NCBI RefSeq assembly: GCF_002150005.2
Contig: NZ_MSPP01000002.1
Coordinates: 434,001-498,000 of the forward strand
Direction: 5' to 3'
Source: Marivivens niveibacter
GTDB lineage: Bacteria; Pseudomonadota; Alphaproteobacteria; Rhodobacterales; Rhodobacteraceae
DNA: 64,000 bases
The notes below the pieces were generated by a model. The model was not told the DNA's origin and searched no databases. It was given only the letters and a program-made list of their open reading frames with translations. The translations under genes and the position numbers were made by a program. Of the stretch, positions 33,174-42,145 are shown in pieces. Each line of letters starts with the position of its first letter. Position 1 is the first letter of the stretch.

Positions 33174-34319
33174 TTAGGCTTGCGCTTCGATTTCAGCGTT
33201 GAACGCGTATTCCAGCCAAGGCAGCATTGCGTTGATGTCAGCGGTTTCAACCGTTGCACCAGCCCAGATGCGCAGACCAGCAGGCGCGTCACGATATGCA
33301 CCGATGTCCAGCGCGATGCCTTCTTTTTCCAGACGCTTTGCAACAGCTTTGGCGAATGCAGCGCCGTCTTTGATGCGATCGTCGGTGAATTTCAGGCAAA
33401 CCGAAGTGTTCGAACGGGTCGCTGGGTCAACAGCCAGGTTGTCGATCCAGTCGCGGGTTTCGCAGAAATCGAAAATCGCCTGAGCGTTGGCATTCGCACG
33501 CGCGAACAGACCTTGCAGACCGCCAACTTCTTTGGCCCAATCTAGCGCGACCAGATAATCCTCAACCGCCAACATCGAAGGCGTGTTGATGGTTTCACCG
33601 CGGAAGATACCGTCGATCAGTTTGCCGCCTTTGGTCAGGCGGAAGATTTTTGGCAGTGGCCATGCTGGGGTGTAGTTTTCCAGACGCTCAACTGCGCGTG
33701 GGGACAGGATCAGCATACCGTGTGCTGCTTCGCCGCCCATAACTTTCTGCCAAGAGAAGGTTACGACATCCAGTTTGTCCCAAGCCAGATCCTGTGCAAA
33801 CGCAGCCGAGGTCGCGTCACAGATGGTCAGACCAGCGCGGTCCGCAGGGATGAAATCGCCGTTCGGGACGCGCACGCCCGAAGTGGTGCCGTTCCACGTG
33901 AACACAACGTCGTTGTCAAAGTTCACTTTGGTGAAATCAACGATTTCGCCGTATTCAGCGGTGTGAACGTTGGCTTCGATTTTCAGCTGTTTCACAACGT
34001 CGGTGACCCAGCCAGCGCCGAACGATTCCCAAGCAACCATTTCAGCAGGACGTTCGCCCAGCAGCGACCACATAGCCATTTCAACCGCGCCGGTGTCGGA
34101 CGCAGGAACGATGCCGATGTGATAGTCAGCAGGGATGCCCAGAATTTCACGAGTGTTTTCGATGGCTGCTTTCAGCTTTTCTTTGCCGACAGCTGCACGG
34201 TGCGAGCGGCCCAAAGGCGCATCAGCCAGCTTGTCCAACGAAAATGTAGGGATTTTGGCGCATGGGCCAGAAGAAAAACGCGGATTGGCCGGACGCGTTG
34301 CCGGAGCTTCGATAGCCAT
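33174..34319 (-). CDS. serC: Phosphoserine aminotransferase
   Basis: A 381-residue PLP enzyme of the alphaproteobacterial SerC type, making 3-phosphoserine from 3-phosphohydroxypyruvate and glutamate. Markers: [13 protein letters not shown] at the start, [12 protein letters not shown], the PLP-lysine in [17 protein letters not shown], and [12 protein letters not shown] at the end. I start at [10 protein letters not shown]; the upstream frame overlaps a structured leader. serA follows, giving a serC-serA operon, and serB is divergent. Confidence 0.96.
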   Translation of the reverse strand: MAIEAPATRPANPRFSSGPCAKIPTFSLDKLADAPLGRSHRAAVGKEKLKAAIENTREILGIPADYHIGIVPASDTGAVEMAMWSLLGERPAEMVAWESFGAGWVTDVVKQLKIEANVHTAEYGEIVDFTKVNFDNDVVFTWNGTTSGVRVPNGDFIPADRAGLTICDATSAAFAQDLAWDKLDVVTFSWQKVMGGEAAHGMLILSPRAVERLENYTPAWPLPKIFRLTKGGKLIDGIFRGETINTPSMLAVEDYLVALDWAKEVGGLQGLFARANANAQAIFDFCETRDWIDNLAVDPATRSNTSVCLKFTDDRIKDGAAFAKAVAKRLEKEGIALDIGAYRDAPAGLRIWAGATVETADINAMLPWLEYAFNAEIEAQA

Positions 34320-34371
34320 AGGTGTTACCCTCTCAGATATATGCCCTACGTTGGGGTAGGGTGTCCCACCG
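34320..34371 (-). promoter_or_regulatory. serC leader RNA, structured 5' UTR
   Basis: On the minus strand CCCTAC/GTAGGG (34361-34356 with 34349-34344) forms a hairpin. An alternative nested pairing, GGTG..ACCC (34370-34359) with GGGT..CACC (34330-34321), would bury the ribosome site GAGAGGG before the serC start. The two folds share bases, so they exclude each other. A conserved serC RNA motif has been described upstream of serC in Rhodobacterales; position and sequence style agree, but I cannot align it here. Confidence 0.55.
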
Positions 34372-34541
34372 CCTGACATAAGGCCCAGATGCTGCGCCTG
34401 CAATAGGGAAAATGACGTCATTTCCCGACAAGGTGTCGCATTTGAACCAGCAGCGACCACTGTCGGAAACATCAGGGCGCTTGGCAGGGGAAACGCGATG
34501 TGCGAAACGGGGCGAAACCGCACAATTTTTCGGAGCCGACA

Positions 34542-35417
34542 ATGTTCACCGTCAGCCTTTTGACCGCCGCATCGAACCCAACCCTAGAGTCAGCCATGGT
34601 TGATGCGCTGCGCAACGCATGGGGTGGCGGCGATGCGACCGTGTTGTCGACAGGAGAGGCCGCCGAATTCGAAGTGCAGACCAAACCGTCCAATTTTTGG
34701 GATGTTTGGAACGACCTTCAGGCGCAAAAGATCGATCTGGTGATCCAGCCATCCGCGAACCGCCGCAAAAAGATGCTGCTGGCCGATATGGACAGCACGA
34801 TGATCCAGCAAGAATGCATCGACGAACTGGCGGCAGAGGCGGGCGTTGGCGAACGCGTGGCTGACATCACCAAACGTGCGATGAACGGCGAATTGGATTT
34901 CAACGGCGCATTGGAAGAACGCGTTGGCCTGCTGGCGGGTCTGGACGAAACGGTCATTGAAAAGGTGCTGAACGAACGCATCACCCACATGCCAGGCGGC
35001 CGCGAATTGGTGCAAACGATGAAAGCCAACGGCGGTTATGCTGCGCTGGTATCGGGCGGCTTCACCGCGTTTACCGCGCGCATCGCGTCGGAATTGGGGT
35101 TCGATACCAACCGCGCGAACACTCTGATCGCTGAAAACGGCAAGCTAACGGGCAAGGTTGGGTACCCAATTCTGGGCCGCGAAGCCAAGGTTCAAGCACT
35201 AGAAGAAATCACCACCGAACTGGGTATTTCCGAATCCGACGTGATCGCGGTGGGTGATGGTGCGAACGATCTGGGCATGTTGGGTCGCGCAGGGGCAGGC
35301 GTTGCGCTGCACGCGAAACCCAGTGTTCAGGCAGAATGCGATATCCGCGTGAACCACTGTGATCTATCGGCTCTGTTGTTCCTACAAGGCTACGCCCGCG
35401 AAGATTTCGTGTCCTAA
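34542..35417 (+). CDS. serB: Phosphoserine phosphatase
   Basis: A 291-residue HAD phosphatase, last step of serine synthesis. The nucleophile motif is [19 protein letters not shown], with SGGFTAF and [10 protein letters not shown] as motifs II and IV; residues 1-80 are an ACT-like N-terminal domain. I start at [11 protein letters not shown] after CGGAG. It is divergent from serC-serA with a 222-bp gap, so all three pathway genes are together. The next gene begins immediately after its TAA. Confidence 0.96.
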   Translation: MFTVSLLTAASNPTLESAMVDALRNAWGGGDATVLSTGEAAEFEVQTKPSNFWDVWNDLQAQKIDLVIQPSANRRKKMLLADMDSTMIQQECIDELAAEAGVGERVADITKRAMNGELDFNGALEERVGLLAGLDETVIEKVLNERITHMPGGRELVQTMKANGGYAALVSGGFTAFTARIASELGFDTNRANTLIAENGKLTGKVGYPILGREAKVQALEEITTELGISESDVIAVGDGANDLGMLGRAGAGVALHAKPSVQAECDIRVNHCDLSALLFLQGYAREDFVS

Positions 35418-36179
35418 ATGATCGAAGTCTCGGTCGAGGTTCTGATTCTACTGACCAGTGCGGCTGTGATCGCGGGTTTTGTTGATTCCATCGCAGGCGG
35501 TGGCGGTTTGATCACGGTGCCTGCGCTGATGATCGCAGGCATCCCGCCCGTCGCTGCATTGGCCACGAACAAAGTGCAGGGCCTATTTGGCGCGGGCATG
35601 GCCGCATTCAGCTATGCGCGGCACGGCCATGTGGATCTGAAAAAACAAATGCCAGCGGCGCTTATGTCCTTTGCTGCGTCGATCGCTGGTGCATTGCTGG
35701 CCAGCCACCTACCCACCGATGTCATCCGTTTGGGCCTGCCTGTTCTGCTGATCGCTGTTGCGCTGTTTTTCGCATTCCGACCCGGTTTGAATGACCTTGA
35801 CCGCCAGCAGCGCATCACGATGGGCGTGTTTATCCTGACCTTTGTGCCGCTGATTGGGTTCTATGACGGCCTGCTGGGGCCAGGAACGGGCGCGTTTTTC
35901 ATGATCGGGTTCGTCGCGCTGGCGGGTTATGGCGTGCTCAAGGCGACGGCGCATACCAAACTGTTGAACTTTGCATCGAACGTTGGCGCCACGCTGGCCT
36001 TTGCGCTGGTGGCAAAACCGTTGTGGATCACGGGATTATGCATGGGTGCGGGGCAAATGTTGGGCGCTTATTTGGGGTCGAAACTGGCGATGCGCGTTGG
36101 GTCCAAAGGCATTAAACCTGTGCTGGTCGTCGCCTCGACTGCGATGGCGATCAAATTAATTTGGGATGCTTTGCCCTGA
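35418..36179 (+). CDS. TSUP family transporter (TauE/SafE)
   Basis: A 253-residue membrane protein with about eight hydrophobic helices and the family motif FVDSIAGGGGLITVPAL (residues 16-32), repeated weakly as DGLLGPGTGAFFMIGF. Members export sulfite, sulfoacetate or other sulfonate-related anions. Its ATG directly abuts the serB stop, so it must be co-translated with serB. A link between serine and sulfur export (for example cysteine or sulfonate metabolism) is possible but not shown. Confidence 0.88.
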   Translation: MIEVSVEVLILLTSAAVIAGFVDSIAGGGGLITVPALMIAGIPPVAALATNKVQGLFGAGMAAFSYARHGHVDLKKQMPAALMSFAASIAGALLASHLPTDVIRLGLPVLLIAVALFFAFRPGLNDLDRQQRITMGVFILTFVPLIGFYDGLLGPGTGAFFMIGFVALAGYGVLKATAHTKLLNFASNVGATLAFALVAKPLWITGLCMGAGQMLGAYLGSKLAMRVGSKGIKPVLVVASTAMAIKLIWDALP

Positions 36180-36334
36180 TTTTGGCAAAAAACCGCACAT
36201 AACGTCCAAGTTATTTGGTGTTTCCCAAACTAGGCGTTTATTGGTATGGCTAATTTATCGGGTACATCCGCCTCGAATATCGCCGTCAGAGCGTTAGGGG
36301 CAAAGAGGCAAAAGACAGCTTGGAGGCTGCAGAC

Positions 36335-36862
36335 ATGATTTCGTCTTTGATGCGTAGCGTTGGTTTGGTTGTGGCGCTGGGAACGGCAACGGTTGCCGCG
36401 GCCCAAGATTCGAACAACCGCGTGGCTGCAAACACAGACTGGAGCGTTTTCGAAGGTACCGATCCGCGTGAATGCTGGATCGTTTCGGCTCCGAAAGAAA
36501 CGGTAAACACCCGCGATGGCAACGTGGTTGCTGTGCGCCGCGGTGACATCCTGCTTTATGTTTTCTTCCGTCCGGCATCGGGTGTTGCTGGTCAGGTGGC
36601 CTTTACGGGTGGATATCCCTTTGCATCTGACAGCACCGTAAATTTGGAAATCGGCGGCACCAATTTCGACCTATATGTTCAGGATGAATATGCATGGCCC
36701 GCCGATGCGGCCGCCGATGCGGCAATCGTTGCTGCGATGAAAGCAGGCGCAAATGCGACCCTGACCGCACGTTCATCGCGTGGCACCGTGACCCGCGATA
36801 CATTTTCCCTGCTGGGCTTTACCGCGTCCTTGGACGAGGCACAGCGCCGCTGCGCAGGCTAA
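36335..36862 (+). CDS. Invasion-associated locus B (IalB) family periplasmic protein
   Basis: A 175-residue protein with signal peptide (MISSLMRSVGLVVALGTATVAAAQ) and a small beta-rich body of the IalB family (DWSVFEGTDPRECWIVSAP, SDSTVNLEIGGTNFDLY, ARSSRGTVTRDTFSLLGF, two Cys). These periplasmic proteins are common in Rhodobacteraceae and have no settled function outside Bartonella. The ATG at 36335 has TTGGAGG at good spacing. It stands alone between TSUP and rlmN. Confidence 0.85.
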   Translation: MISSLMRSVGLVVALGTATVAAAQDSNNRVAANTDWSVFEGTDPRECWIVSAPKETVNTRDGNVVAVRRGDILLYVFFRPASGVAGQVAFTGGYPFASDSTVNLEIGGTNFDLYVQDEYAWPADAAADAAIVAAMKAGANATLTARSSRGTVTRDTFSLLGFTASLDEAQRRCAG

Positions 36863-36896
36863 GACCGGCGCCAGTCGCGCCGTTTTGAATAACTTA

Positions 36897-36925
36897 GGGG
36901 CGGAATTCTTTTGAATTCTGCCCCG
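36897..36925. terminator. Stem-loop between ialB-like gene and rlmN
   Basis: GGGGCGGAATTC (36897-36908) faces GAATTCTGCCCC (36913-36924), a long hairpin with one mismatch. No T-run follows on the plus strand, so termination strength is uncertain. Confidence 0.5.
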
Positions 36926-36967
36926 AATCCTATATGAGCACCGCTTATCCGAAAATTCGAGGCCGCC

Positions 36968-38155
36968 ATGACTGCCACCGCTCCGATTACCCAAGACGTT
37001 ATGACCATCCCGCGCAAAGCGGCTGATGGCGCGAAAAATTTGGCCGGTATGACCCGTGACCAAATGCGCGAGGCATTGGCCGAAGCAGGCACGCCAGAAA
37101 AACAGCTGAAAATGCGCGTCAATCAGCTGTGGCAGTGGGTTTATCACTGGGGCGTCACCGATTTCGACGTGATGACCAACCTGTCCAAAGATTTCCGCAA
37201 AATGCTGTCGGAAAATTTTGTGATCGAACGCCCTGAGTTGGTCACCAAACTGGTGTCCGAAGACGGCACGCGCAAATATCTGGTCCGCATCGCTGGCGGT
37301 CACGAAGTTGAAATCGTCTATATCCCCGAAGAGGGCCGCGGCACCCTATGTGTGTCGTCGCAGGTGGGCTGTACCCTGACCTGTTCGTTCTGCCACACGG
37401 GCACCCAGAAACTGGTGCGCAACCTGACCGCGTCGGAAATCGTCGGTCAGATCATGCTGGCGCGCGACGATTTGGATGAATGGCCCGAACCAGGTACTGG
37501 TACGGGCGACGATGGCCCCCGTTTGCTGTCGAACATCGTTTTGATGGGCATGGGCGAACCGCTGTACAATTTCGAAAACGTGCGCGACGCGATGAAAATC
37601 GCGATGGATGGCGAAGGCATCGCATTGGGCCGCCGCCGTATCACCCTGTCGACCTCGGGTGTTGTGCCTGAAATCGCCCGCACCGCCGAAGAAATCGGGT
37701 GCCTGCTGGCCGTATCGTTCCACGCCACCACCGACGAAGTGCGCGATGTTCTGGTTCCTGTGAACAAAAAATGGAACATCGAAAAACTGCTAGAGGCGCT
37801 GCGCGAATATCCAAAGGCGACAAATTCGGAACGTATCACCTTTGAATATGTGATGCTGAAAGACGTGAACGACACCGACGAAGACGCGCATCGTTTGGTC
37901 AAACTGCTGGACGGTATTCCGGCCAAGGTAAACCTGATCCCATTCAACGAATGGCCCGGTGCGCCGTATCAGCGTTCGTCGAACAACCGTATCCGCGCTT
38001 TTGCGACGATCCTGATGCAGGCGGGCTATGCCTCGCCGATCCGTACTCCGCGTGGCGAAGACATCATGGCCGCCTGCGGTCAGTTGAAATCCGCGACCGA
38101 ACGCGCTCGTAAATCACGCGCTCAGATCGCGGCAGAGGCTGGCATTCAAAGCTGA
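36968..38155 (+). CDS. rlmN: Dual-specificity RNA methyltransferase RlmN
   Basis: A 395-residue radical-SAM enzyme that methylates C2 of A2503 in 23S rRNA and A37 in some tRNAs. The Fe-S cluster motif is [11 protein letters not shown] (about 131-141), the SAM-binding GMGEPL is near 190, and the catalytic C-terminal Cys is in MAACGQLKS. The C-terminal end overlaps the convergent gluconokinase gene by 10 bp. Length and motifs are standard. Confidence 0.96.
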   Translation: MTATAPITQDVMTIPRKAADGAKNLAGMTRDQMREALAEAGTPEKQLKMRVNQLWQWVYHWGVTDFDVMTNLSKDFRKMLSENFVIERPELVTKLVSEDGTRKYLVRIAGGHEVEIVYIPEEGRGTLCVSSQVGCTLTCSFCHTGTQKLVRNLTASEIVGQIMLARDDLDEWPEPGTGTGDDGPRLLSNIVLMGMGEPLYNFENVRDAMKIAMDGEGIALGRRRITLSTSGVVPEIARTAEEIGCLLAVSFHATTDEVRDVLVPVNKKWNIEKLLEALREYPKATNSERITFEYVMLKDVNDTDEDAHRLVKLLDGIPAKVNLIPFNEWPGAPYQRSSNNRIRAFATILMQAGYASPIRTPRGEDIMAACGQLKSATERARKSRAQIAAEAGIQS

Positions 38156-38622
38156 TACAGCGCTGATTTCACCATATTTTCGATAGAGTCAGAGGCGTCC
38201 ACGACAATGGGCGCCTCGTCCTTTTCTGGCTCTTCCAATGTGGCCAATTGGCTGTCCAGTAGGCTGGGCGGCATATAGTGATCTGTACGCGCCTCCATCC
38301 GTGCGCGGATCGTTTCGGCGTCCACCTTTGGGTACACGAAGACCACGTCAGGCGCATAGACGCGCAGCAGCTTGCGATAGCTGCGTTTCAGGGCCGAACA
38401 GGCCAGAACGATCGGATCATTTCCAGCCAACTCTGCCCCGCAGGCCTGCAACCACGGCCAACGCATATCATCGTCCAGCGATTTCCCCGCAGCCATATGC
38501 GCAACGTTTTCAGGCGGATGCAGCCTGTCGCCTTCGACAAAGACCGCCCCTAGGGCATCCGCCATCGCCGCGCCCAGGGTCGATTTGCCCGACCCTGAAA
38601 CGCCCATCACGACGATACGCAT
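38146..38622 (-). CDS. gntK: Gluconokinase
   Basis: A 158-residue P-loop kinase phosphorylating gluconate to 6-phosphogluconate, the entry to the Entner-Doudoroff pathway. Walker A is [14 protein letters not shown] (residues 6-19), followed by the GntK markers [15 protein letters not shown] and CSALKRSYR. Start at MRIVVMG overlaps the upstream LOG-family stop (TAATG). It fits functionally with the sugar transporter at 18-22 kb. The frame extends upstream inside the neighbouring gene and is not used. Confidence 0.93.
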   Translation of the reverse strand: MRIVVMGVSGSGKSTLGAAMADALGAVFVEGDRLHPPENVAHMAAGKSLDDDMRWPWLQACGAELAGNDPIVLACSALKRSYRKLLRVYAPDVVFVYPKVDAETIRARMEARTDHYMPPSLLDSQLATLEEPEKDEAPIVVDASDSIENMVKSALYQL

Positions 38623-39470
38623 TAGCGCCCCGGAATAGCGTCGCGGGTTTCGCCAGCATGAGCCCAGTTTTTCAATGCATCGATCGCCTCTTCGGCGGTG
38701 TCGACGAATCGGAACAGGTCCAGATCTTCGGCGGAAATTGTGCCCGCGTCGGACAGAGCGTCCCAGTTTACGATTTTTTGCCAGAATTCTTTGCCGAACA
38801 GCAAGAACGGGACCTGCTCCATGCGGCCTGTCTGAATTAGGGTCAGGGCTTCGAACATTTCGTCCAAGGTGCCAAATCCGCCTGGAAAGACACAGATCGC
38901 TTTGGCGCGCATTAGGAAATGCATTTTGCGGATCGCAAAGTAGTGGAAATTGAAACACAGCTCTGGTGTGACGTATTCGTTCGGGGCCTGTTCGTGCGGT
39001 AGAACGATGTTCAGGCCGATCGATTTGCCGCCTGCGTCCACGGCGCCGCGGTTGCCTGCCTCCATCACGCCGGGGCCGCCGCCGGTGACGATCACGTTTT
39101 CACGTCCGCCAGACTTTAGCGACTCTTCGGTCATCAGGCGGGCAAAGGTGCGGGCCTCTTCGTAAAAGGCCGACAAATCAGCAAGTGTCTGAGTTCGCGC
39201 GGTTTCTTTTTTGTCCGGTGCAGGAATACGCGCGCCGCCGAACATGACGATGGTGCTGTCGATGCCTTCGTCGTCCATGTCCAATTCGGGTTTCAGCAGT
39301 TCCAGCTGCAACCGAACGGGGCGCAATTCTTCGCGGCATAGGAAATCATTATCGGCAAAGGCCAAACGGTACGTCGGGGACCGCGTTTGTGCCGTGTCTG
39401 GTACATCACCCACGGCTTTGCGGTCTTGCCCGCTGTTGCGTAGTGGGTGGCGGCGGTGGTCTTCGGTCAT
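38622..39470 (-). CDS. TIGR00730 / LOG family Rossmann-fold protein
   Basis: A 282-residue protein of the long LOG type. Core motifs: [16 protein letters not shown] (nucleotide-binding) and [14 protein letters not shown] (the PGGxGTxxE motif). LOG proteins release free cytokinin-type bases or hydrolyse purine nucleoside monophosphates to base and ribose-5-phosphate. The N-terminal 70 residues are an extra charged region seen in the alphaproteobacterial subgroup. It overlaps gntK by 1 bp and is divergent from dapD by 88 bp. Confidence 0.88.
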   Translation of the reverse strand: MTEDHRRHPLRNSGQDRKAVGDVPDTAQTRSPTYRLAFADNDFLCREELRPVRLQLELLKPELDMDDEGIDSTIVMFGGARIPAPDKKETARTQTLADLSAFYEEARTFARLMTEESLKSGGRENVIVTGGGPGVMEAGNRGAVDAGGKSIGLNIVLPHEQAPNEYVTPELCFNFHYFAIRKMHFLMRAKAICVFPGGFGTLDEMFEALTLIQTGRMEQVPFLLFGKEFWQKIVNWDALSDAGTISAEDLDLFRFVDTAEEAIDALKNWAHAGETRDAIPGR

Positions 39471-39558
39471 CTACTCGTCCCGTTTGTTGCTCTTTGCTGG
39501 GGAAACAGTTTATATCCCCGCAACCGTCTACAAAGCACAGATAACACCAAGAGGCCAC

Positions 39559-40386
39559 ATGTCGAACGCTCAGCTAGAAGCCGCAATCGAATCCGCGTGG
39601 GAAGCCCGCGACACCATCACCCCAGCTACCACTGGCGAAACCCGCGAAGCGATCGAAGATACGCTGAACGCGCTGGACAGCGGCTCTCTGCGCGTTGCTG
39701 AAAAACTGGAAAACGGCGACTGGCACGTAAACCAGTGGGCAAAGAAAGCTGTCCTGCTGGGGTTCCGCATCAAAGATATGGAACTGCAATCCGGCGGCCC
39801 ACAGGATCACAGCTGGTGGGACAAGGTCGACAGCAAATTCAAAGGCTGGGGCGCTGACGAATTCAAAACCGCTGGGTTCCGCGCTGTACCTAACGCTGTT
39901 GTGCGCAAATCCGCGTTCATCGGCAAAGGCGTTGTTCTGATGCCATCCTTTGTGAACTTGGGCGCATTCGTTGACGAAGGTACCATGGTCGACACTTGGG
40001 CGACCGTTGGATCCTGCGCACAGATCGGTAAGAACGTTCACCTGTCGGGCGGCGTTGGCATCGGCGGCGTTCTGGAACCTATGCAGGCTGGCCCAACCAT
40101 CATCGAAGACAACTGTTTCATCGGCGCCCGTTCCGAAGTTGTCGAAGGCTGTATCGTTCGCGAAGGTTCGGTTCTGGGCATGGGCGTTTACATCGGCCAG
40201 TCGACCAAAATCGTTGACCGCGAAACCGGCGAAGTCATGTACGGCGAAGTCCCACCATATTCGGTGGTCGTTTCCGGTTCGATGCCATCGAAGAACGGTA
40301 TCAACCTGTACTGCGCGGTTATCGTGAAACGCGTGGACGAAAAAACCCGTTCGAAAACCGGCATCAACGAACTGTTGCGCGACTAA
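39559..40386 (+). CDS. dapD: 2,3,4,5-tetrahydropyridine-2,6-dicarboxylate N-succinyltransferase
   Basis: A 275-residue trimeric enzyme of the succinylase route to diaminopimelate and lysine. The left-handed beta-helix hexapeptides are plain ([53 protein letters not shown]). The start at MSNAQLEAA follows GAGGCC. The following step enzyme, dapE, and asd are also in this window, though not adjacent. Confidence 0.97.
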   Translation: MSNAQLEAAIESAWEARDTITPATTGETREAIEDTLNALDSGSLRVAEKLENGDWHVNQWAKKAVLLGFRIKDMELQSGGPQDHSWWDKVDSKFKGWGADEFKTAGFRAVPNAVVRKSAFIGKGVVLMPSFVNLGAFVDEGTMVDTWATVGSCAQIGKNVHLSGGVGIGGVLEPMQAGPTIIEDNCFIGARSEVVEGCIVREGSVLGMGVYIGQSTKIVDRETGEVMYGEVPPYSVVVSGSMPSKNGINLYCAVIVKRVDEKTRSKTGINELLRD

Positions 40387-40387
40387 G

Positions 40388-40520
40388 AAAAAAACCCGCA
40401 GGTTTTGGGGAACCTGCGGGGGAATAAGTAGGTCACGGATGGACGGAAGTGTGTCCGTGACCGCTGAAAGACTGAAGCGACATGACAGGATCCATTCAAA
40501 CAACAACAACCACGAATGGA
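40388..40520 (-). ncRNA. Candidate minus-strand small RNA with three stem-loops
   Basis: Read leftward: hairpin TCCATTC/GAATGGA (40520-40514 with 40497-40491) with a GTTGTTGTTGTTT-rich loop, hairpin GGTCACGGA/TCCGTGACC (40462-40454 with 40439-40431), then CCCGCAGGTT/AACCTGCGGG (40420-40411 with 40404-40395) and seven T residues. The last is a textbook terminator in the minus orientation only; on the plus strand no T-run follows. No minus-strand protein gene lies between it and 40656, so a small RNA antisense to the dapD 3' region is the simplest reading. Its 5' end is unknown. Confidence 0.5.
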
Positions 40521-40527
40521 GCGCATC

Positions 40528-40611
40528 ATGTCTCGACCCCTTAACCATACGTTGAATGACACGGCAAAGGCGATTGCCCAAAAGTGCAAAGCCGTGGTCG
40601 CATTCGTATAG
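40528..40611 (+). CDS. Tiny ORF, 27 residues, unknown
   Basis: ATG at 40528 after AATGGAGCGCATC opens a 27-codon frame (MSRPLNHTLNDTAKAIAQKC, then KAVVAFV). The ribosome site is good and the peptide is amphipathic. It might be a leader peptide for the gene at 40663, or chance. No family recognised. Confidence 0.3.
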   Translation: MSRPLNHTLNDTAKAIAQKCKAVVAFV

Positions 40612-40662
40612 GGTGTCGAAAGTTTACACCGCACTACGCGGTCGCAGTGCAAGGAAATGACC

Positions 40663-41028
40663 ATGGCAAAAAAAGACAGTAAGCAACAGGTCTACACATT
40701 GGTCGTACAGGTCGGCCGCAAGGATGGCGATGGTTTGCCAGAGGAAAGCACTGGGGCGGCGCTAATGTGCTATGCCAGCGGCGTGGACGAAGCAGAAGCC
40801 GTCCGCGAAACCGTTGCAATTCTTAAACAAGCTGAGCTGAACCCGCTGGATGTCACGGGTTATGGAAACCTGTCTGATCGAGAGGCAGCAGGCCACGAAA
40901 TCGATGATGACGAACGCGAATTGATGGATCGTGCGCTGGACGAAAACAGTGTTATCGTCGCGCAGATGACGCCATTTTTTGGTGACGAAAACTTGCGTGA
41001 CATCGAAGGCGAAGTACCTAACGCCTGA
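40663..41028 (+). CDS. Conserved hypothetical protein, 121 residues
   Basis: A soluble acidic protein starting MAKKDSKQQVYTLVVQVGRK, with a strand-rich N-terminal half and a helical, acidic C-terminal half (DREAAGHEIDDDERELMDRALDE). I do not recognise a named domain. The helix VDEAEAVRETVAILKQAELNP after a strand resembles small alpha-beta regulators. The second ATG (40663) is chosen since AAGGA stands 7 bases before it; the first ATG at 40657 is too close. It converges on the channel gene with 5 bp between stops. Confidence 0.65.
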   Translation: MAKKDSKQQVYTLVVQVGRKDGDGLPEESTGAALMCYASGVDEAEAVRETVAILKQAELNPLDVTGYGNLSDREAAGHEIDDDERELMDRALDENSVIVAQMTPFFGDENLRDIEGEVPNA

Positions 41029-41033
41029 TCTAA

Positions 41034-42083
41034 TTACTGTTGCCCGAACCAGTCGCGATAAATGGCATCATAGGTGCCGTTTTCGCGCAGGGTTAGCAAG
41101 CTGCGGTTGATTTGTTCGCGCAGCGCGCTGCCCGATGGCATGATGATCCCATAGTTTTCAGGCACAAGGTTGTTTCCAACCAATTTGAAATCGCCGGCTC
41201 CGCGTGTCTGTGCGTACCACGCCAGGATCGGAGCGTCGAACACCACAGCGTCCAGTTCGCCGTTTTCCAGCGCCAAATACATCGAATCCAACTGGTCGTA
41301 ACGGATGGCGGTCACCTCGCGGCGGTCCAAAAATTGATCTGCTGTCGATCCTTCAATCGTGCCAACGCGTTTTTCGTACAGATCATTCACGCCTGTGATT
41401 TTCGACTGGATCGCCTCGACTGTCATGACAGTTGTGATTTGCGCCACGAAAATCGACACAATGAACAAGGAAGACACGACCAAAACCACAGCGAACATGC
41501 GGCCCAAAATCGTGCGAGGCATGCGTTCTTCGAAGCCGCCATTGACGACCAGATTCAGCGCCCACCAAAATGATGGGAAAGCAGCCTCTTTAAAGGTGCC
41601 TTGGAAATAGGGCTGCGCTTTGCGTTCCAGCAACCACATGACAGCGCCGCCGCCAAACAAAAGACCGATTGCGGCGGCAACGGCGATCAGCACATCACGA
41701 GAAAAGATAGCTGACCAAACCGATCCACTCGTGTTATCGACAGGGGCTAGAATGCGTATCCCTGATTGGAAAACGGGTTGAGAGAAATCCATGATTTCTT
41801 CGCGGGATGCTGTGATCGAAATGTTGGCGATGGCGGCATCAACTTCGCTGTTTTCGACCGCAGACAACATTTCGCCAAAACTGTCGACGCGGCGAAATTC
41901 AGTTTCTGCCCCCAGTTCAGCGGCAATGGCATTCCACAGCTCGATCGAAAAACCCGTGTCGCCGCCGTCGCCATCGGGCATGGAAAACGGTGGACGCGTT
42001 ACTGTAGACACAGTCAGAGTTTCAGCGAATGCCGGTTGGCATAGCAAACCGATCAGCACAAAGATGCCACGTAGAAGTTTCAT
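41034..42083 (-). CDS. Prokaryotic ionotropic glutamate receptor-like channel
   Basis: A 349-residue protein laid out like GluR0: signal peptide (1-20), first lobe of an amino-acid-binding domain (21-115, with the carboxylate-binding Arg94 in ITASREEIMDFSQP), TM1 (130-152), a re-entrant pore segment (168-187), TM2 (194-218), then the second lobe (225-349, ligand Asp283 in AVVFDAPILAWY). The binding domain thus lies outside, split by a pore. The pore reads FWWALNLVVNGGFEERMP where K+ channels have TVGYGD, so the canonical potassium filter is absent. Ligand-gated ion flux is inferred. Confidence 0.8.
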   Translation of the reverse strand: MKLLRGIFVLIGLLCQPAFAETLTVSTVTRPPFSMPDGDGGDTGFSIELWNAIAAELGAETEFRRVDSFGEMLSAVENSEVDAAIANISITASREEIMDFSQPVFQSGIRILAPVDNTSGSVWSAIFSRDVLIAVAAAIGLLFGGGAVMWLLERKAQPYFQGTFKEAAFPSFWWALNLVVNGGFEERMPRTILGRMFAVVLVVSSLFIVSIFVAQITTVMTVEAIQSKITGVNDLYEKRVGTIEGSTADQFLDRREVTAIRYDQLDSMYLALENGELDAVVFDAPILAWYAQTRGAGDFKLVGNNLVPENYGIIMPSGSALREQINRSLLTLRENGTYDAIYRDWFGQQ

Positions 42084-42145
42084 AAATGTGTCCCCGATAT
42101 CGATAAGCGTCGCGATACCTGTCTTTCAGGCGACACGCAACAAAG

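Noticed and set aside
39574-40581. Long minus-strand ORF (335 codons) opposite dapD
   Set aside because: It mirrors the dapD frame; the translation is rich in His, Phe and Asn with no domain, while dapD is unmistakable.
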